From positions 1,054,001 through 1,118,000 of the forward strand of contig CANKYU010000002.1 of NCBI GenBank assembly GCA_947488295.1: 64,000 bases of DNA, written 5' to 3'. Source of the stretch: an uncultured Anderseniella sp. (GTDB lineage: Bacteria > Pseudomonadota > Alphaproteobacteria > Rhizobiales > Aestuariivirgaceae). The translations under genes were made by a program, and so were the position numbers. The notes below the pieces were generated by a model. It ran no database searches. It was given only the letters and a program-made list of their open reading frames with translations, and was not told the DNA's origin. Positions 37,723 through 45,957 of the stretch are shown here, in pieces; the stretch's first letter is position 1; the number at the start of each line of letters is the position of its first letter.

Positions 37723-37823
37723 GACCTGATCATTCTAGCATAACAAGGCGAAAGCAAGGGCCATATCGGCCAATTACCAGTGCGGTAAACGCAAATGTGA
37801 TCAGTGTGGATCTCGAACAGGGA

Positions 37824-39107
37824 CTATTGCTGCCATCCGGCGAGCCGGTCCATGCCGATCAGGGTCTCGTAGGTTTGCCGGGGCCGGACAATTGCAAACC
37901 GGTCGCCATTGACCAGTACTTCGGGCACCAGCAGCCGTGAATTGTAGGTTCCTGCCTGCACCGCACCATAGGCACCTGCCGTCATGACCGCGATCAGATC
38001 ACCGGCCTTCACCGGCGGCATCTGACGGTTCTGGGCCAGATAGTCACCGGATTCACAGACCGGACCCACTATATCGGCAATTGAAGTCGCCTCTGATGAT
38101 GTCGCATCTGACTGGTCAGGTTCCGAAACCGTGACAATATCGTGCCAGGCATCATACAGCGTCGGCCGAATCAGATCATTCATTGCGGCATCCACGATAA
38201 TGAATTTCTTGCCTTCTTCTTCTTTCACGTGAATGACACGGGTAACCAGAATACCGGCATTGCCGGCAATCATGCGGCCGGGTTCCATGACAAACTTGCA
38301 GTCAAGGTGGCCCAGGGTTTCACGCACGACGGCGGCATATTCATCCGGATGTGGCGGTACGTCGTTGGTGCCGCGATAGGGAACCCCCAGACCGCCGCCA
38401 AAATCAACGTGGGTGATGGTGTGGCCATCCTCGCGCAGTTGCTGCACCAGTTCACCCAGCAGGGTATAGGCTTCGTGATAAGGCTCAAGGGTGGTGATCT
38501 GGGAGCCGATGTGTACATCGACACCACTGATCCGCAGGCCGGGCAGAGAAGCCGCCCGGGCATAGACTTCGCGCGCCCGGCTCATGGAAATGCCGAACTT
38601 GTTTTCAGACTTGCCGGTGGTGATTTTTGCGTGGGTCTTCGCGTCAACATCCGGGTTGACCCGGATGGAGATGGTTGCCGTTTCGCCCAGGCGGCGAGCC
38701 ACTTCAGACAGGAGTTCGAGTTCGGGTTCACTTTCGACGTTGAAGCAGGCAATTCCTTCACGCAGCGCATACGACATCTCCGCCGCGGTCTTGCCGACGC
38801 CGGAAAACACGATTTTCCGTGCTGGCACGCCGGCGGCGCGGGCACGGCGCAACTCGCCTTCCGACACTACGTCCATGCCGGCACCAAGATCTGCAAGTGT
38901 CTTGATGACCGCCTGATTGGAGTTTGCCTTCATGGCGTAGCAGATCGTCAGGTCGAGATCGTGAAAAGCTGCTTTCAGGACCTCAAGGTGCCGGGTGAGA
39001 GTTGCCGTCGAATAGCAGTAAAACGGGGTCTCCACGTCTTCAGCCAGTTCGGCCAAGTCGATGTCCTCAGCGTGAAGCGTGCCGTTTCGGTAGGTAAAAT
39101 GGTGCAT
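37824..39107 (-). CDS. lysA: diaminopimelate decarboxylase
   Basis: Last step of lysine synthesis, PLP-dependent decarboxylation of meso-diaminopimelate. 427 residues. The PLP Lys lies in CYAMKANSNQAV. Further landmarks are DVVSEGELRRARAAG, VHIGSQI, HVDFGGGLGVPY, FVMEPGRMIAGNAG and GPVCESGDYLA. The ATG at 39107 (MHHFTYRNG) fits the family start; TTG at 39122 is an alternative. It lies downstream of lptM in the usual alphaproteobacterial order. Confidence 0.95.
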   Translation of the reverse strand: MHHFTYRNGTLHAEDIDLAELAEDVETPFYCYSTATLTRHLEVLKAAFHDLDLTICYAMKANSNQAVIKTLADLGAGMDVVSEGELRRARAAGVPARKIVFSGVGKTAAEMSYALREGIACFNVESEPELELLSEVARRLGETATISIRVNPDVDAKTHAKITTGKSENKFGISMSRAREVYARAASLPGLRISGVDVHIGSQITTLEPYHEAYTLLGELVQQLREDGHTITHVDFGGGLGVPYRGTNDVPPHPDEYAAVVRETLGHLDCKFVMEPGRMIAGNAGILVTRVIHVKEEEGKKFIIVDAAMNDLIRPTLYDAWHDIVTVSEPDQSDATSSEATSIADIVGPVCESGDYLAQNRQMPPVKAGDLIAVMTAGAYGAVQAGTYNSRLLVPEVLVNGDRFAIVRPRQTYETLIGMDRLAGWQQ

Positions 39108-39235
39108 GGGGTAACCGGTCAAACTGCTGGATCAAAAGTATCAGGGTGATGTCATGCGTTGATCACAACGCATACTGGCCATATGCGTGTCATGGCTGCT
39201 GAAGCTGCACGGACACGGGAGGCGGGTGACTGTAC

Positions 39236-39385
39236 TCAGTTCGGTTTTATGAGCGGGTCGATGGCGGCGGGCTCATCCGGGTCAGGAGCCGCAACGCCAG
39301 GTGGTGGTTCGAGAGGACCGCGTACGCCGCATGCCGACAACGAAACTGCCAGCAGGGCAAGAACGATAAGTTTGCGCAGTTCCAT
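39236..39385 (-). CDS. lptM: small lipoprotein LptM (LPS translocon maturation chaperone)
   Basis: A 49-residue ORF: charged start MELRK, hydrophobic stretch LIVLALLAVSLS, lipobox LSAC with Cys19, then GVRGPLEPPP, the short conserved motif of LptM (formerly YifL). The mature tail is Pro/Asp-rich. LptM helps assembly of the LptD LPS translocon in the outer membrane of E. coli. Its position 128 bp upstream of lysA on the same strand matches the conserved lptM-lysA pairing. It is below the usual 60-residue ORF cut-off and easily missed. Confidence 0.88.
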   Translation of the reverse strand: MELRKLIVLALLAVSLSACGVRGPLEPPPGVAAPDPDEPAAIDPLIKPN

Positions 39386-39486
39386 AGGTGCGATTCCAGA
39401 CGATATTTCTTTCAGTTCGGTTGTTGTACCCTAAACCGGGGCTGCAGGCAAAGTGGCAAGTTGCGCATTGGAGCAACTTTAGGGGC

Positions 39487-39536
39487 GATGAGTTTCACGT
39501 TTCTTGGTTGCCGTAACCAAAAGTCATCCAGATCTA
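39487..39536 (-). repeat. dispersed 50-bp palindromic repeat, copy 2
   Basis: Same minus-strand layout as copy 1: TAGATC edge, CTTTTGGTT / AACCAAGAA hairpin (with a U-G wobble that pairs only in minus-strand RNA), and a GATGAG-type far edge. The TAG at 39534-39536 is the stop codon of the adjoining hypothetical gene. Confidence 0.65.
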
Positions 39537-40160
39537 ACCGCCCTGTTTTGCGGTAACCGTCTGCACTTCAATCCAATAGCGCGGATTGCGCGGTTCCGGC
39601 TGGTTGGGGAAGGTGACGATTTGCTCGCCCTGAAAGTTTTCAGCGGGTTTCAGATCCAGCGGACCAAAACCGACCGTGCGTGTGCCGATCACCGTACAAT
39701 TGGCGTTGAGCTGGCCCGGGTCGATATCTGCCTGAGCCACGTCATAAAATACCGGGCAGGAATACAATTTAACCTGCAAGGTCACGCTGGCGACCGTGAA
39801 TTCCGTCGAACGGTTGGTGAGCAATGTCTGCAATTGCCATCTGAACTGGTCGGTTACGACACGCTCTCTGCCGGAGGTGTCAAAAACAGTTTGGCTGGGA
39901 TTGGTCAAGCTTGTCTGACTAAGGCCTATGTCATTTGCTTTCACCGCGCCAAATGTCACTCGTTCCTGCTTGCGGACCTCGGTAAACCTGTCAGCAGTTT
40001 TGACGGCGTCTTCGGTGTCGCGCTGGGTAAGCGTGAATATCAACATGAAAACACCAAACACGATGGTGGAAAATGCCAGCAGGCCGCGCCGCCACATCCT
40101 GTTGGTGACGAACAGCCATATTACAGCGATCAGCAGCAGATAAATTACCAGCCAGCGCAT
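39534..40160 (-). CDS. hypothetical membrane protein
   Basis: 208 residues with two N-terminal transmembrane helices (about 3-18 and 28-46, separated by TNRMWRR), then a ~150-residue soluble domain with two Cys (SCPVFYD and ANCTVIGTR), possibly periplasmic and disulfide-bonded. I recognise no family. The stop codon is contributed by a dispersed repeat. It lies upstream of lptM-lysA on the same strand and is divergent from a metallophosphoesterase. Confidence 0.7.
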   Translation of the reverse strand: MRWLVIYLLLIAVIWLFVTNRMWRRGLLAFSTIVFGVFMLIFTLTQRDTEDAVKTADRFTEVRKQERVTFGAVKANDIGLSQTSLTNPSQTVFDTSGRERVVTDQFRWQLQTLLTNRSTEFTVASVTLQVKLYSCPVFYDVAQADIDPGQLNANCTVIGTRTVGFGPLDLKPAENFQGEQIVTFPNQPEPRNPRYWIEVQTVTAKQGG

Positions 40161-40355
40161 GCGTTACCTCTTTTCCGGCAAACAGGGTCCATACCCCCAG
40201 ATATTGCCCGGCACCAATCACTTAGTCATTAACTGTCCGGGATGCAATTCATGTACAGTGCGGCCAAACATCCATTATGGCGGACATTATTGAAAACCCG
40301 CCATTGATGATATCTTTGTGATAACGGGCATTTAAGGGTTCTGTGGATTGTTAGG

Positions 40356-41273
40356 ATGATTTCACGAAGGCAGTTCCTAAAGATTGTGGGTGGCGGGGTC
40401 ATCGCTTCAGCCGCCCTGAGCAGCTATGCGTTTGCCATCGAACCACTGTATCGGTTGCGGCTTACCACATACAGGTTCACGCCGCCAAACTGGACTGCCG
40501 GCCTGAAACTCCGGGTGGCGCTGATCGCCGACGTCCATGCCTGCAAACCCTGGATGACCATCGATCGCATTGAGGACATTGTCGCGCGTACAAACGATCT
40601 CAAGCCGGATCTGACCCTGCTTCTGGGTGATTACGGTGCCGGCATGAACCTGGTGACAGACTATGTACACTCGAAGGACTGGGCGCCTGTTCTCGGCAAA
40701 CTGAAGGCATCTTCCGGCGTGTATGCGGTGCTGGGCAATCATGACTGGTGGGAAGACAAGAGCGCGCAGCGCGCCGGCCACGGCCCCACCTTCGGCCAGG
40801 TGGCCCTGCAACGGGCAGGAGTACCGGTTCTGGAAAACGATGCGGTCAGGCTGGTTAAAGACGACAAGGCGTTCTGGATAGCCGGTCTGGGAGATCAGCT
40901 TGCGCTGCTGCCACAGGCCAGGTATGGCCGCCGCCGCTGGCAGGGCGTGGATGACCTCGATGGCACCCTGGCCAGCATCACCGATACGGCGCCGGTGCTG
41001 CTGATGGCGCATGAGCCGGACATTTTCCCCAGTGTTCCGGACCGTGTCTCGGTGACCATGTCGGGCCATACCCATGGCGGACAGGTGCGGCTCTTCGGTT
41101 ATTCACCGGTGGTGCCGTCGCGATTCAAGAACCGCTATGCTTATGGGCATGTTGTCGAAAATGGCCGTCACCTGATCGTTTCGGGCGGGTTGGGCTGCTC
41201 CATTGCGCCGATCCGGTTTGGCTCTCCGCCCGAGATCGTCGTGCTTGAACTGGGAGACGATGCCGCCGTATGA
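40356..41273 (+). CDS. metallophosphoesterase, Tat-exported
   Basis: 305 residues. The N-terminus MISRRQFLKIVGGGVIASAALS is a twin-arginine signal. The calcineurin-like core follows: LIADVHA (D and H ligands), LLLGDYGAG, VLGNHDWW and MSGHTHGGQV, giving the di-metal site of YkuE-like phosphohydrolases that act in the periplasm. The substrate is unknown. It converges on argH with 24 bp between stops. Confidence 0.9.
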   Translation: MISRRQFLKIVGGGVIASAALSSYAFAIEPLYRLRLTTYRFTPPNWTAGLKLRVALIADVHACKPWMTIDRIEDIVARTNDLKPDLTLLLGDYGAGMNLVTDYVHSKDWAPVLGKLKASSGVYAVLGNHDWWEDKSAQRAGHGPTFGQVALQRAGVPVLENDAVRLVKDDKAFWIAGLGDQLALLPQARYGRRRWQGVDDLDGTLASITDTAPVLLMAHEPDIFPSVPDRVSVTMSGHTHGGQVRLFGYSPVVPSRFKNRYAYGHVVENGRHLIVSGGLGCSIAPIRFGSPPEIVVLELGDDAAV

Positions 41274-41297
41274 CCGGCACGTGAGAGGCAATCCGGG

Positions 41298-42677
41298 TCA
41301 GGCAAGGTTCTTCAACCAGCGCTTTGCCTCGCGTTTCACGTTTGCAGGCGCCGTTCCACCGAAACTCCTGCGTGAACCGGCCGATGCTTGCGGCGTCAAC
41401 ACCTTGAACACATCCGCGGTTATGCGCTGCTCGACACTCTGCATGTCCTGAAGGCTTAACCCGTCCAGCTCCACGCCGTTCTTTTCGGCCATCGCGACCA
41501 GCGTGCCGGTTACGTGATGGGCATCCCGGAACGGCATGGCCAGAACCCTGACCAGCCAGTCTGCAAGATCGGTTGCAGTTGAGTATCCAGCCCCGGCTGC
41601 GGCTGCCAGTTTGTCGGTGGCAGGCTCCATGTCGGATGCCATGCCGGTCATGGCCGCAATCGCCAACGACAGCGCATCAATGGCGTCAAAGGCCGGTTCC
41701 TTGTCTTCCTGCATGTCCTTGGAGTAGGCCAGCGGCAGGCCTTTCATGACCAGCAACAAGCTGGTGAACGCCCCCAGAATGCGGCCCGGCTTGGCCCGGA
41801 TCAGCTCCGCTGCATCAGGGTTCTTCTTCTGCGGCATGATCGACGAGCCGGTGGTGAACCGGTCCGACAGGCTGATGAACCCGAATTGCGGTGTCGACCA
41901 GATGACCAGCTCTTCGGCGAACCGTGACAGGTGCATGGCACAGATCGAGGCAGCAGCAAGGGTTTCCAGCACGAAATCACGGTCCGCCACGCTGTCGAGA
42001 GAATTGCGTGTCGGGCGGTCAAAACCAAGTGCTTTCGCGGTCATGGTCCGGTCAATCGGAAACGATGTTCCTGCAAGAGCGGCTGCTCCGAGCGGGCTTT
42101 CGTTCAGTCTTTTGCGAGCGTCGGCAAACCGCGAGCGGTCGCGTGCAATCATTTCCACATAGGCCAAAAGGTGATGACCGAAGGTGACCGGCTGTGCGGT
42201 CTGCAGGTGGGTGAATCCGGGCATGACCGCAGCAGCATGTGCAAGTGCCTTTTTGGCGAGTGCACGTTGCAGGCCCGACAATTGCTCATCAAACATGTCG
42301 AGGCAGTCGCGGACATAAAGCTTGAAATCGGTTGCGACCTGATCATTGCGTGAGCGCGCCGTGTGCAGCCTGCCTGCGGCATCGCCGATGCGGTCCTTGA
42401 GCGCGGCTTCGACGTTCATGTGGATGTCTTCAAGTGCTGCTGAAAACGTGAACCGGCCTGCTTCGATGTCCTTGCCGATGGCAGTGAGACCTCGCACGAT
42501 GTCACGGACATCTGATTTGGCAATGATGCCGCATTCCCCCAACATGGTGGCATGGGCTATCGAACCTGCGATATCCTGAGCAAACAGACGCTGATCAAAG
42601 CTGATCGAGGCATTGATCTTTTCCATTATCTCATCGGGACCGGTGTTGAACCTGCCGCCCCACATCTTATTTGTCAT
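41298..42677 (-). CDS. argH: argininosuccinate lyase
   Basis: Final arginine-synthesis step: argininosuccinate to arginine and fumarate. 459 residues with [54 protein letters not shown] region ([18 protein letters not shown]) and the fumarase-superfamily signature [12 protein letters not shown] with the catalytic Ser loop. It is divergent from and overlaps in its 5' region the upstream frame of the TlpA-like gene. Confidence 0.96.
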   Translation of the reverse strand: MTNKMWGGRFNTGPDEIMEKINASISFDQRLFAQDIAGSIAHATMLGECGIIAKSDVRDIVRGLTAIGKDIEAGRFTFSAALEDIHMNVEAALKDRIGDAAGRLHTARSRNDQVATDFKLYVRDCLDMFDEQLSGLQRALAKKALAHAAAVMPGFTHLQTAQPVTFGHHLLAYVEMIARDRSRFADARKRLNESPLGAAALAGTSFPIDRTMTAKALGFDRPTRNSLDSVADRDFVLETLAAASICAMHLSRFAEELVIWSTPQFGFISLSDRFTTGSSIMPQKKNPDAAELIRAKPGRILGAFTSLLLVMKGLPLAYSKDMQEDKEPAFDAIDALSLAIAAMTGMASDMEPATDKLAAAAGAGYSTATDLADWLVRVLAMPFRDAHHVTGTLVAMAEKNGVELDGLSLQDMQSVEQRITADVFKVLTPQASAGSRRSFGGTAPANVKREAKRWLKNLA

Positions 42678-42730
42678 CTACAACCTGCCATCAGTGTGCA
42701 TGTTCAAAAACCAAAAAGCCCGGAAAAACC

Positions 42731-43411
42731 ATGACCAGTAACTCACCCAACCCACAACCATCATCATCGCGCAACAAGATGCTCGGCATCGTTGCGGCCG
42801 GTCTCGCGGTTGCCGTAGGCGGGGTTTACGCGATGTTGGGCAGCAATGGCAATGAAGAGGTTGCCCAAAAGCCTGTCGAGGTGGCTGCACCTACCTCATC
42901 TGACGGTGCAGTTTCAAAACTGGACAAGTCCCTGTCCACTGGTGCAATGGCGGCATTCGTGTTCAAGAAAGACCGGCCTGAGGTGGTGACCGGCGATTTC
43001 AAGGATGCTGACGGCAAGACGATTGACATGAGCAACTGGAAGGGCCGGGTGGCACTGGTCAACCTGTGGGCAACCTGGTGCGGCCCGTGCCGTGCAGAAA
43101 TGCCTCATCTTGCCAAGCTTCAGGAACTTTACGGCGGAGATCAGTTTGAAGTTGTGGCGCTGAGTGTTGATCTGAAAGGAGCAGAAGCGTCTTCTGCGTT
43201 CCTCAAGGAGATCAAGGCGGACAATCTTGCGCTTTATGTCGACCAGACGAGCAAGGCTATGAAAAAACTGGGCGCATACGGGTTGCCCCTCACGGTGCTG
43301 GTTGACCGCGAAGGCCGGGAAATCGGCCGCCTGCTCGGGCCTGCTGACTGGGTCGCGGACGATGCCAAGCGGCTGATCGAAGCTGCAATAGCAGAAAATC
43401 CGCAGTCCTGA
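42731..43411 (+). CDS. TlpA-like thiol:disulfide oxidoreductase
   Basis: 226 residues: an N-terminal membrane anchor (about 17-36, MLGIVAAGLAVAVGGVYAML), a linker, then a thioredoxin domain with the redox motif WATWCGPCRAEMPHL and the cis-Pro region YGLPLTVLVDREG. Such proteins reduce periplasmic disulfides, for instance during cytochrome maturation. The start is ATG 42731; the frame extension to 42671 overlaps argH. The argH-TlpA divergent pair is common in Rhizobiales, so it probably does not belong to the peptide cluster that follows. Confidence 0.9.
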   Translation: MTSNSPNPQPSSSRNKMLGIVAAGLAVAVGGVYAMLGSNGNEEVAQKPVEVAAPTSSDGAVSKLDKSLSTGAMAAFVFKKDRPEVVTGDFKDADGKTIDMSNWKGRVALVNLWATWCGPCRAEMPHLAKLQELYGGDQFEVVALSVDLKGAEASSAFLKEIKADNLALYVDQTSKAMKKLGAYGLPLTVLVDREGREIGRLLGPADWVADDAKRLIEAAIAENPQS

Positions 43412-43441
43412 TCCAGCGCGGTTACAAGTTGATCAGACCAC

Positions 43442-44188
43442 TCAATCCTGGTCAAACAGTGCGAAAACTTCATCCCTGGTCTGTTTCCTGCGCCAGGTAT
43501 CGATGAACTCGAAGCCAGCAGTTGCCGGCCTTATGTCTGTTTCAGCCAGTGTGCTGGCAAACTCCAGCAATTCAATCGCATCATCTTGCAGAAGGTCGCA
43601 TTTGCCTTCGGGCAGCCAGGCCTGGAACCTGTCAATGTGCCCCCTGTCGTCCTCATCCGTCCGGCAGATATCGACGAGCCGATCAAAGGATCGTTCGCTG
43701 AAGTGCATTTCCTGCGCAATCCGGGCAAGCCTGGCTCGTGTCGTTGCGGGAATGATGTTCAACTTCTCTGCCGTCTCAAGGGTTGCGGCAATGTTGCAAT
43801 AGGGTTCCGACGCTCGTGTCCAGCCAGCAGCGGTTTTTGCCGGTGTGAACGCAAAATGGTCCTCTCTGGTCACAGGAGATGCCTTGCAGGTTCGAAAAAT
43901 GGTTCCCATCCCGGTCATCCCGAATGTTTCCAGTTCCGCAGCGCGAAGCGCTCCCAGGCCCGCCGCGCCCATCACATTCACGCCATTTGCCATGGCCCAC
44001 AGTATTTCGCTGTGTGAGACCCGTGGCCGGCCATCATAGAAACCATCGATCAGGCATATGGTATCGGCACCTGCCGCGCACGCAGAATAAACATCCCCGA
44101 GAACTGCCGGCGGCCGGTGCTCCAGCATCGGATATCGAGCGGTTTCCTCCGGGCTGGTCGACCCTCCTGCAAACACGATAATCTTCAT
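43442..44188 (-). CDS. TfuA-family protein (RiPP thioamidation partner)
   Basis: 248 residues with the TfuA core: KIIVFAGGSTSPEE, RPPAVLGDVYSA, ICLIDGFYDGRPRVSHSEILWAMANGVNVMGAAGLGALRAAEL in conserved blocks. TfuA was first found with trifolitoxin; in thioviridamide-type clusters and in methyl-coenzyme M reductase modification it works with YcaO to place thioamides in peptide backbones. The ATG overlaps the YcaO stop by 4 nt, so the two are made together. The C-terminal ~120 residues, helical and charged, are less conserved. Function in this organism is inferred. Confidence 0.88.
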   Translation of the reverse strand: MKIIVFAGGSTSPEETARYPMLEHRPPAVLGDVYSACAAGADTICLIDGFYDGRPRVSHSEILWAMANGVNVMGAAGLGALRAAELETFGMTGMGTIFRTCKASPVTREDHFAFTPAKTAAGWTRASEPYCNIAATLETAEKLNIIPATTRARLARIAQEMHFSERSFDRLVDICRTDEDDRGHIDRFQAWLPEGKCDLLQDDAIELLEFASTLAETDIRPATAGFEFIDTWRRKQTRDEVFALFDQD

Positions 44189-45489
44189 GGGTGATCCGTC
44201 GTCTGGAGGCCATTTTCCAGTGCGGCGGTAGCCCGGAGTCCCGCACTGTATCCAGGCGTACCGATGCCATCTTCCAGTCCTGGTACGATTACACGAACAA
44301 CACTGACATCAAATTCCGGTTTGCTGAGATCGACAACACAGGCGGAAAATTTCCCGAGACGGGAAACCAGCCAGCGCAATACCTCGTCCAGGCTGGTGAA
44401 ACTCAAATCAGGCAGCGACTGAAAGTTTCTCGAAGGACCGTCTCCCGGAAAACTGTCACCCGGCCGTGCCATCGGCAAATCATCAAGTGTCAGAGGATGG
44501 GCTGAAGCCTGTTCAACTTCCATGCCGGTGAGATGTTTTACGCGCGATTGCGCGGCTTCCGTGATCGCCCGCAAAACTGCAGTTTCACGCAATGGATGGC
44601 AACCTTCGCCGCCTCCAGTGATCACCTTGCCGCCATGATGTCCGGCAGGATCGCAAATGCGGGCAACAACAGCGGGAACCCCGACATCCGTCGTCATGTC
44701 CCAGACCCCAAGCAGAAGCCCTGCGTTTTCGATTTTTTCGATGCAGCGTTGAATTGTCGGGTTGTGAATTGTCGCGAGATTGATCGCCCGAGATGTCTGC
44801 GAAGAAACAGGTTTAATTGCGAACAAAGTGGCGGCATCACGTTCGATTACTTCGCAAATTCCATGCACAACAGCTTCGTTCAGGGTGTTGCCTGCGGCCA
44901 GCCCTGTAGATGTGCACGGGAAATACCCGGCATGCTCGCAGAACGGCAGGCTGAAGTCGGCGTGCACCATTTCAAAGGGAACCCAAACAGGTTCACCGCT
45001 TCCAAACACCGCTGCCTGTGTCCAAACTACGCAGGTGTCTGCCGTGAGGCCTGTTCCACTCAACTTGGGCAGCAGATCCCAGGCAATCCGTCCGCCGGTC
45101 CTGCAAATGTCCGTGCCGGAACAAGTTTCCGTGGCGAGGGATACATTTTCCGCATGAAACAATTCGACGGCCTCCATAACACCGGATGTTATCGCGGCTT
45201 CGATTGTGAGCCCCTTGCCTTGCTGAATTGTCTGTGAGCAGGAGTTCGGTCGCGTTACAAATGTGACCGGCAGTCCTGTGCGGTCAAAGCCGGTCATGTC
45301 CGCGACACTCGCAATGCCAAATTCCGGAAACAACGCCTGGCAATATTCAAATGTCTCCGAAGGCTCCCTCGACAGCCAGAATGTTCGGTCAAATTCACCA
45401 GGCATTGGATAGCAACCGGAATGTGGGAGATGCGCTTCGCCGAGGTTGCCGGACAGTGTCAGTCGGGTTCTCGGACAACTACCCTGCAA
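44185..45489 (-). CDS. YcaO-family peptide-modifying ATPase
   Basis: About 434 residues. YcaO enzymes use ATP to activate backbone amides, giving azolines or thioamides. Seen: PVTFVTRPNS and QGKGLTIEAA, the ATP/Mg motif GVMEAVE (E106, E109), WVPFEMVHADF, GICEVIERD (E213, E216, R217) and HPLRETAVLRAITEAAQSR. It does not end in the PxPxP tail of azoline-forming YcaOs, consistent with a TfuA-type thioamidating enzyme. The start is TTG 45489 or possibly ATG 45405. It lies downstream of a 41-codon ORF and hairpin, and overlaps tfuA. Confidence 0.88.
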   Translation of the reverse strand: MQGSCPRTRLTLSGNLGEAHLPHSGCYPMPGEFDRTFWLSREPSETFEYCQALFPEFGIASVADMTGFDRTGLPVTFVTRPNSCSQTIQQGKGLTIEAAITSGVMEAVELFHAENVSLATETCSGTDICRTGGRIAWDLLPKLSGTGLTADTCVVWTQAAVFGSGEPVWVPFEMVHADFSLPFCEHAGYFPCTSTGLAAGNTLNEAVVHGICEVIERDAATLFAIKPVSSQTSRAINLATIHNPTIQRCIEKIENAGLLLGVWDMTTDVGVPAVVARICDPAGHHGGKVITGGGEGCHPLRETAVLRAITEAAQSRVKHLTGMEVEQASAHPLTLDDLPMARPGDSFPGDGPSRNFQSLPDLSFTSLDEVLRWLVSRLGKFSACVVDLSKPEFDVSVVRVIVPGLEDGIGTPGYSAGLRATAALENGLQTTDHP

Positions 45490-45594
45490 ATCGAAACGGT
45501 CTTGTTTCAGTGGCTGACCCGCCAGTCAAACGGGCGAACCGGTATCCGCCGGATCGCGTTGTTTTCTTTATGTAGGGAGCTGTGCAGGTAACGA

Positions 45595-45623
45595 GACAAG
45601 TCTTTGCAATGCAAAGACTTGTC
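45595..45623 (-). terminator. perfect hairpin between the small peptide ORF and YcaO (attenuator-like)
   Basis: A 13-bp perfect stem (45595-45607 with 45611-45623) with a 3-nt loop, 14 nt after the 41-codon ORF stop and 106 bp before the YcaO start. No T-tract follows on the minus strand, so it may be a partial terminator or an mRNA-stabilising end, as often found after RiPP precursor genes. Confidence 0.65.
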
Positions 45624-45636
45624 AATGATCGTGCTG

Positions 45637-45762
45637 TTAACGACTCGTATTCTCTTTAGTTGTGGCTTTGTCAGCTTTACCGCTGTTTTCACCCTGTTTT
45701 TGCAAGTCGATTTTGTCCAGGCGCATTGAATATGCTCCACCGGTATGGATCTTTCCACCCAT
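45637..45762 (-). CDS. putative RiPP precursor peptide (41 residues)
   Basis: An ORF of 41 codons starting MGGKIHTGGAYSMRLDK and ending KATTKENTSR. A near-ideal ribosome binding site AGGAG sits 7 nt before the ATG (45770-45774), much better than that of the YcaO gene. It is hydrophilic and highly charged, with a Gly/Tyr/Met-rich first third and a Lys/Glu/Thr-rich tail, no Cys and no double-Gly leader end. Position directly upstream of YcaO and TfuA on the same strand makes it the natural substrate candidate. The longer frame reaching 45963 has no supported start. I recognise no homologue. Confidence 0.68.
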   Translation of the reverse strand: MGGKIHTGGAYSMRLDKIDLQKQGENSGKADKATTKENTSR

Positions 45763-45957
45763 TTTACATCTCCTTTTACAAACGTGTTGAGTAACAAGCT
45801 CACTAGTTGCTGAATTCCGATACCGACTGTTCGCAGATAAACTCCAAAACGGCCAAAAACGATCAGATTTCACCAACAAAAAAAGGTTAACATTCAAAGA
45901 TAACCATTTAAAGGCAACGTGCGTAACATCCGGTAACCCGTTTAGAGGTCGAAGCAA
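45763..45957. promoter_or_regulatory. A/T-rich divergent promoter region of the peptide locus
   Basis: 195 bp between the small peptide ORF (minus) and the MFS gene (plus). It is visibly richer in A and T than the surroundings, with an A7-type run near 45878-45886, and must carry both promoters. No -35/-10 pair stands out enough to place. Confidence 0.45.

Noticed and set aside
39458..39479. 7-bp hairpin upstream of lptM
   Set aside because: Perfect stem (39458-39464 with 39473-39479) but short and without a T-tract; it could be chance.
42671..43411. TlpA-like thioredoxin as part of the peptide cluster
   Set aside because: The argH-TlpA divergent pair is widespread without YcaO or TfuA, and the gene is convergent with tfuA.
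44533..45237. 234-codon plus-strand frame opposite YcaO
   Set aside because: Shadow of YcaO with no ribosome binding site or domain.
45605..45613. TGC-N3-GCA motif like the PhaR sites
   Set aside because: It is the apex of the 13-bp hairpin behind the peptide gene and not near PHA genes; coincidence is more likely.
45507..45803. 98-codon minus-strand frame overlapping the peptide gene
   Set aside because: It starts at a GTG without a ribosome binding site, has no recognisable features, and runs through the Shine-Dalgarno of the 41-codon ORF and the hairpin.
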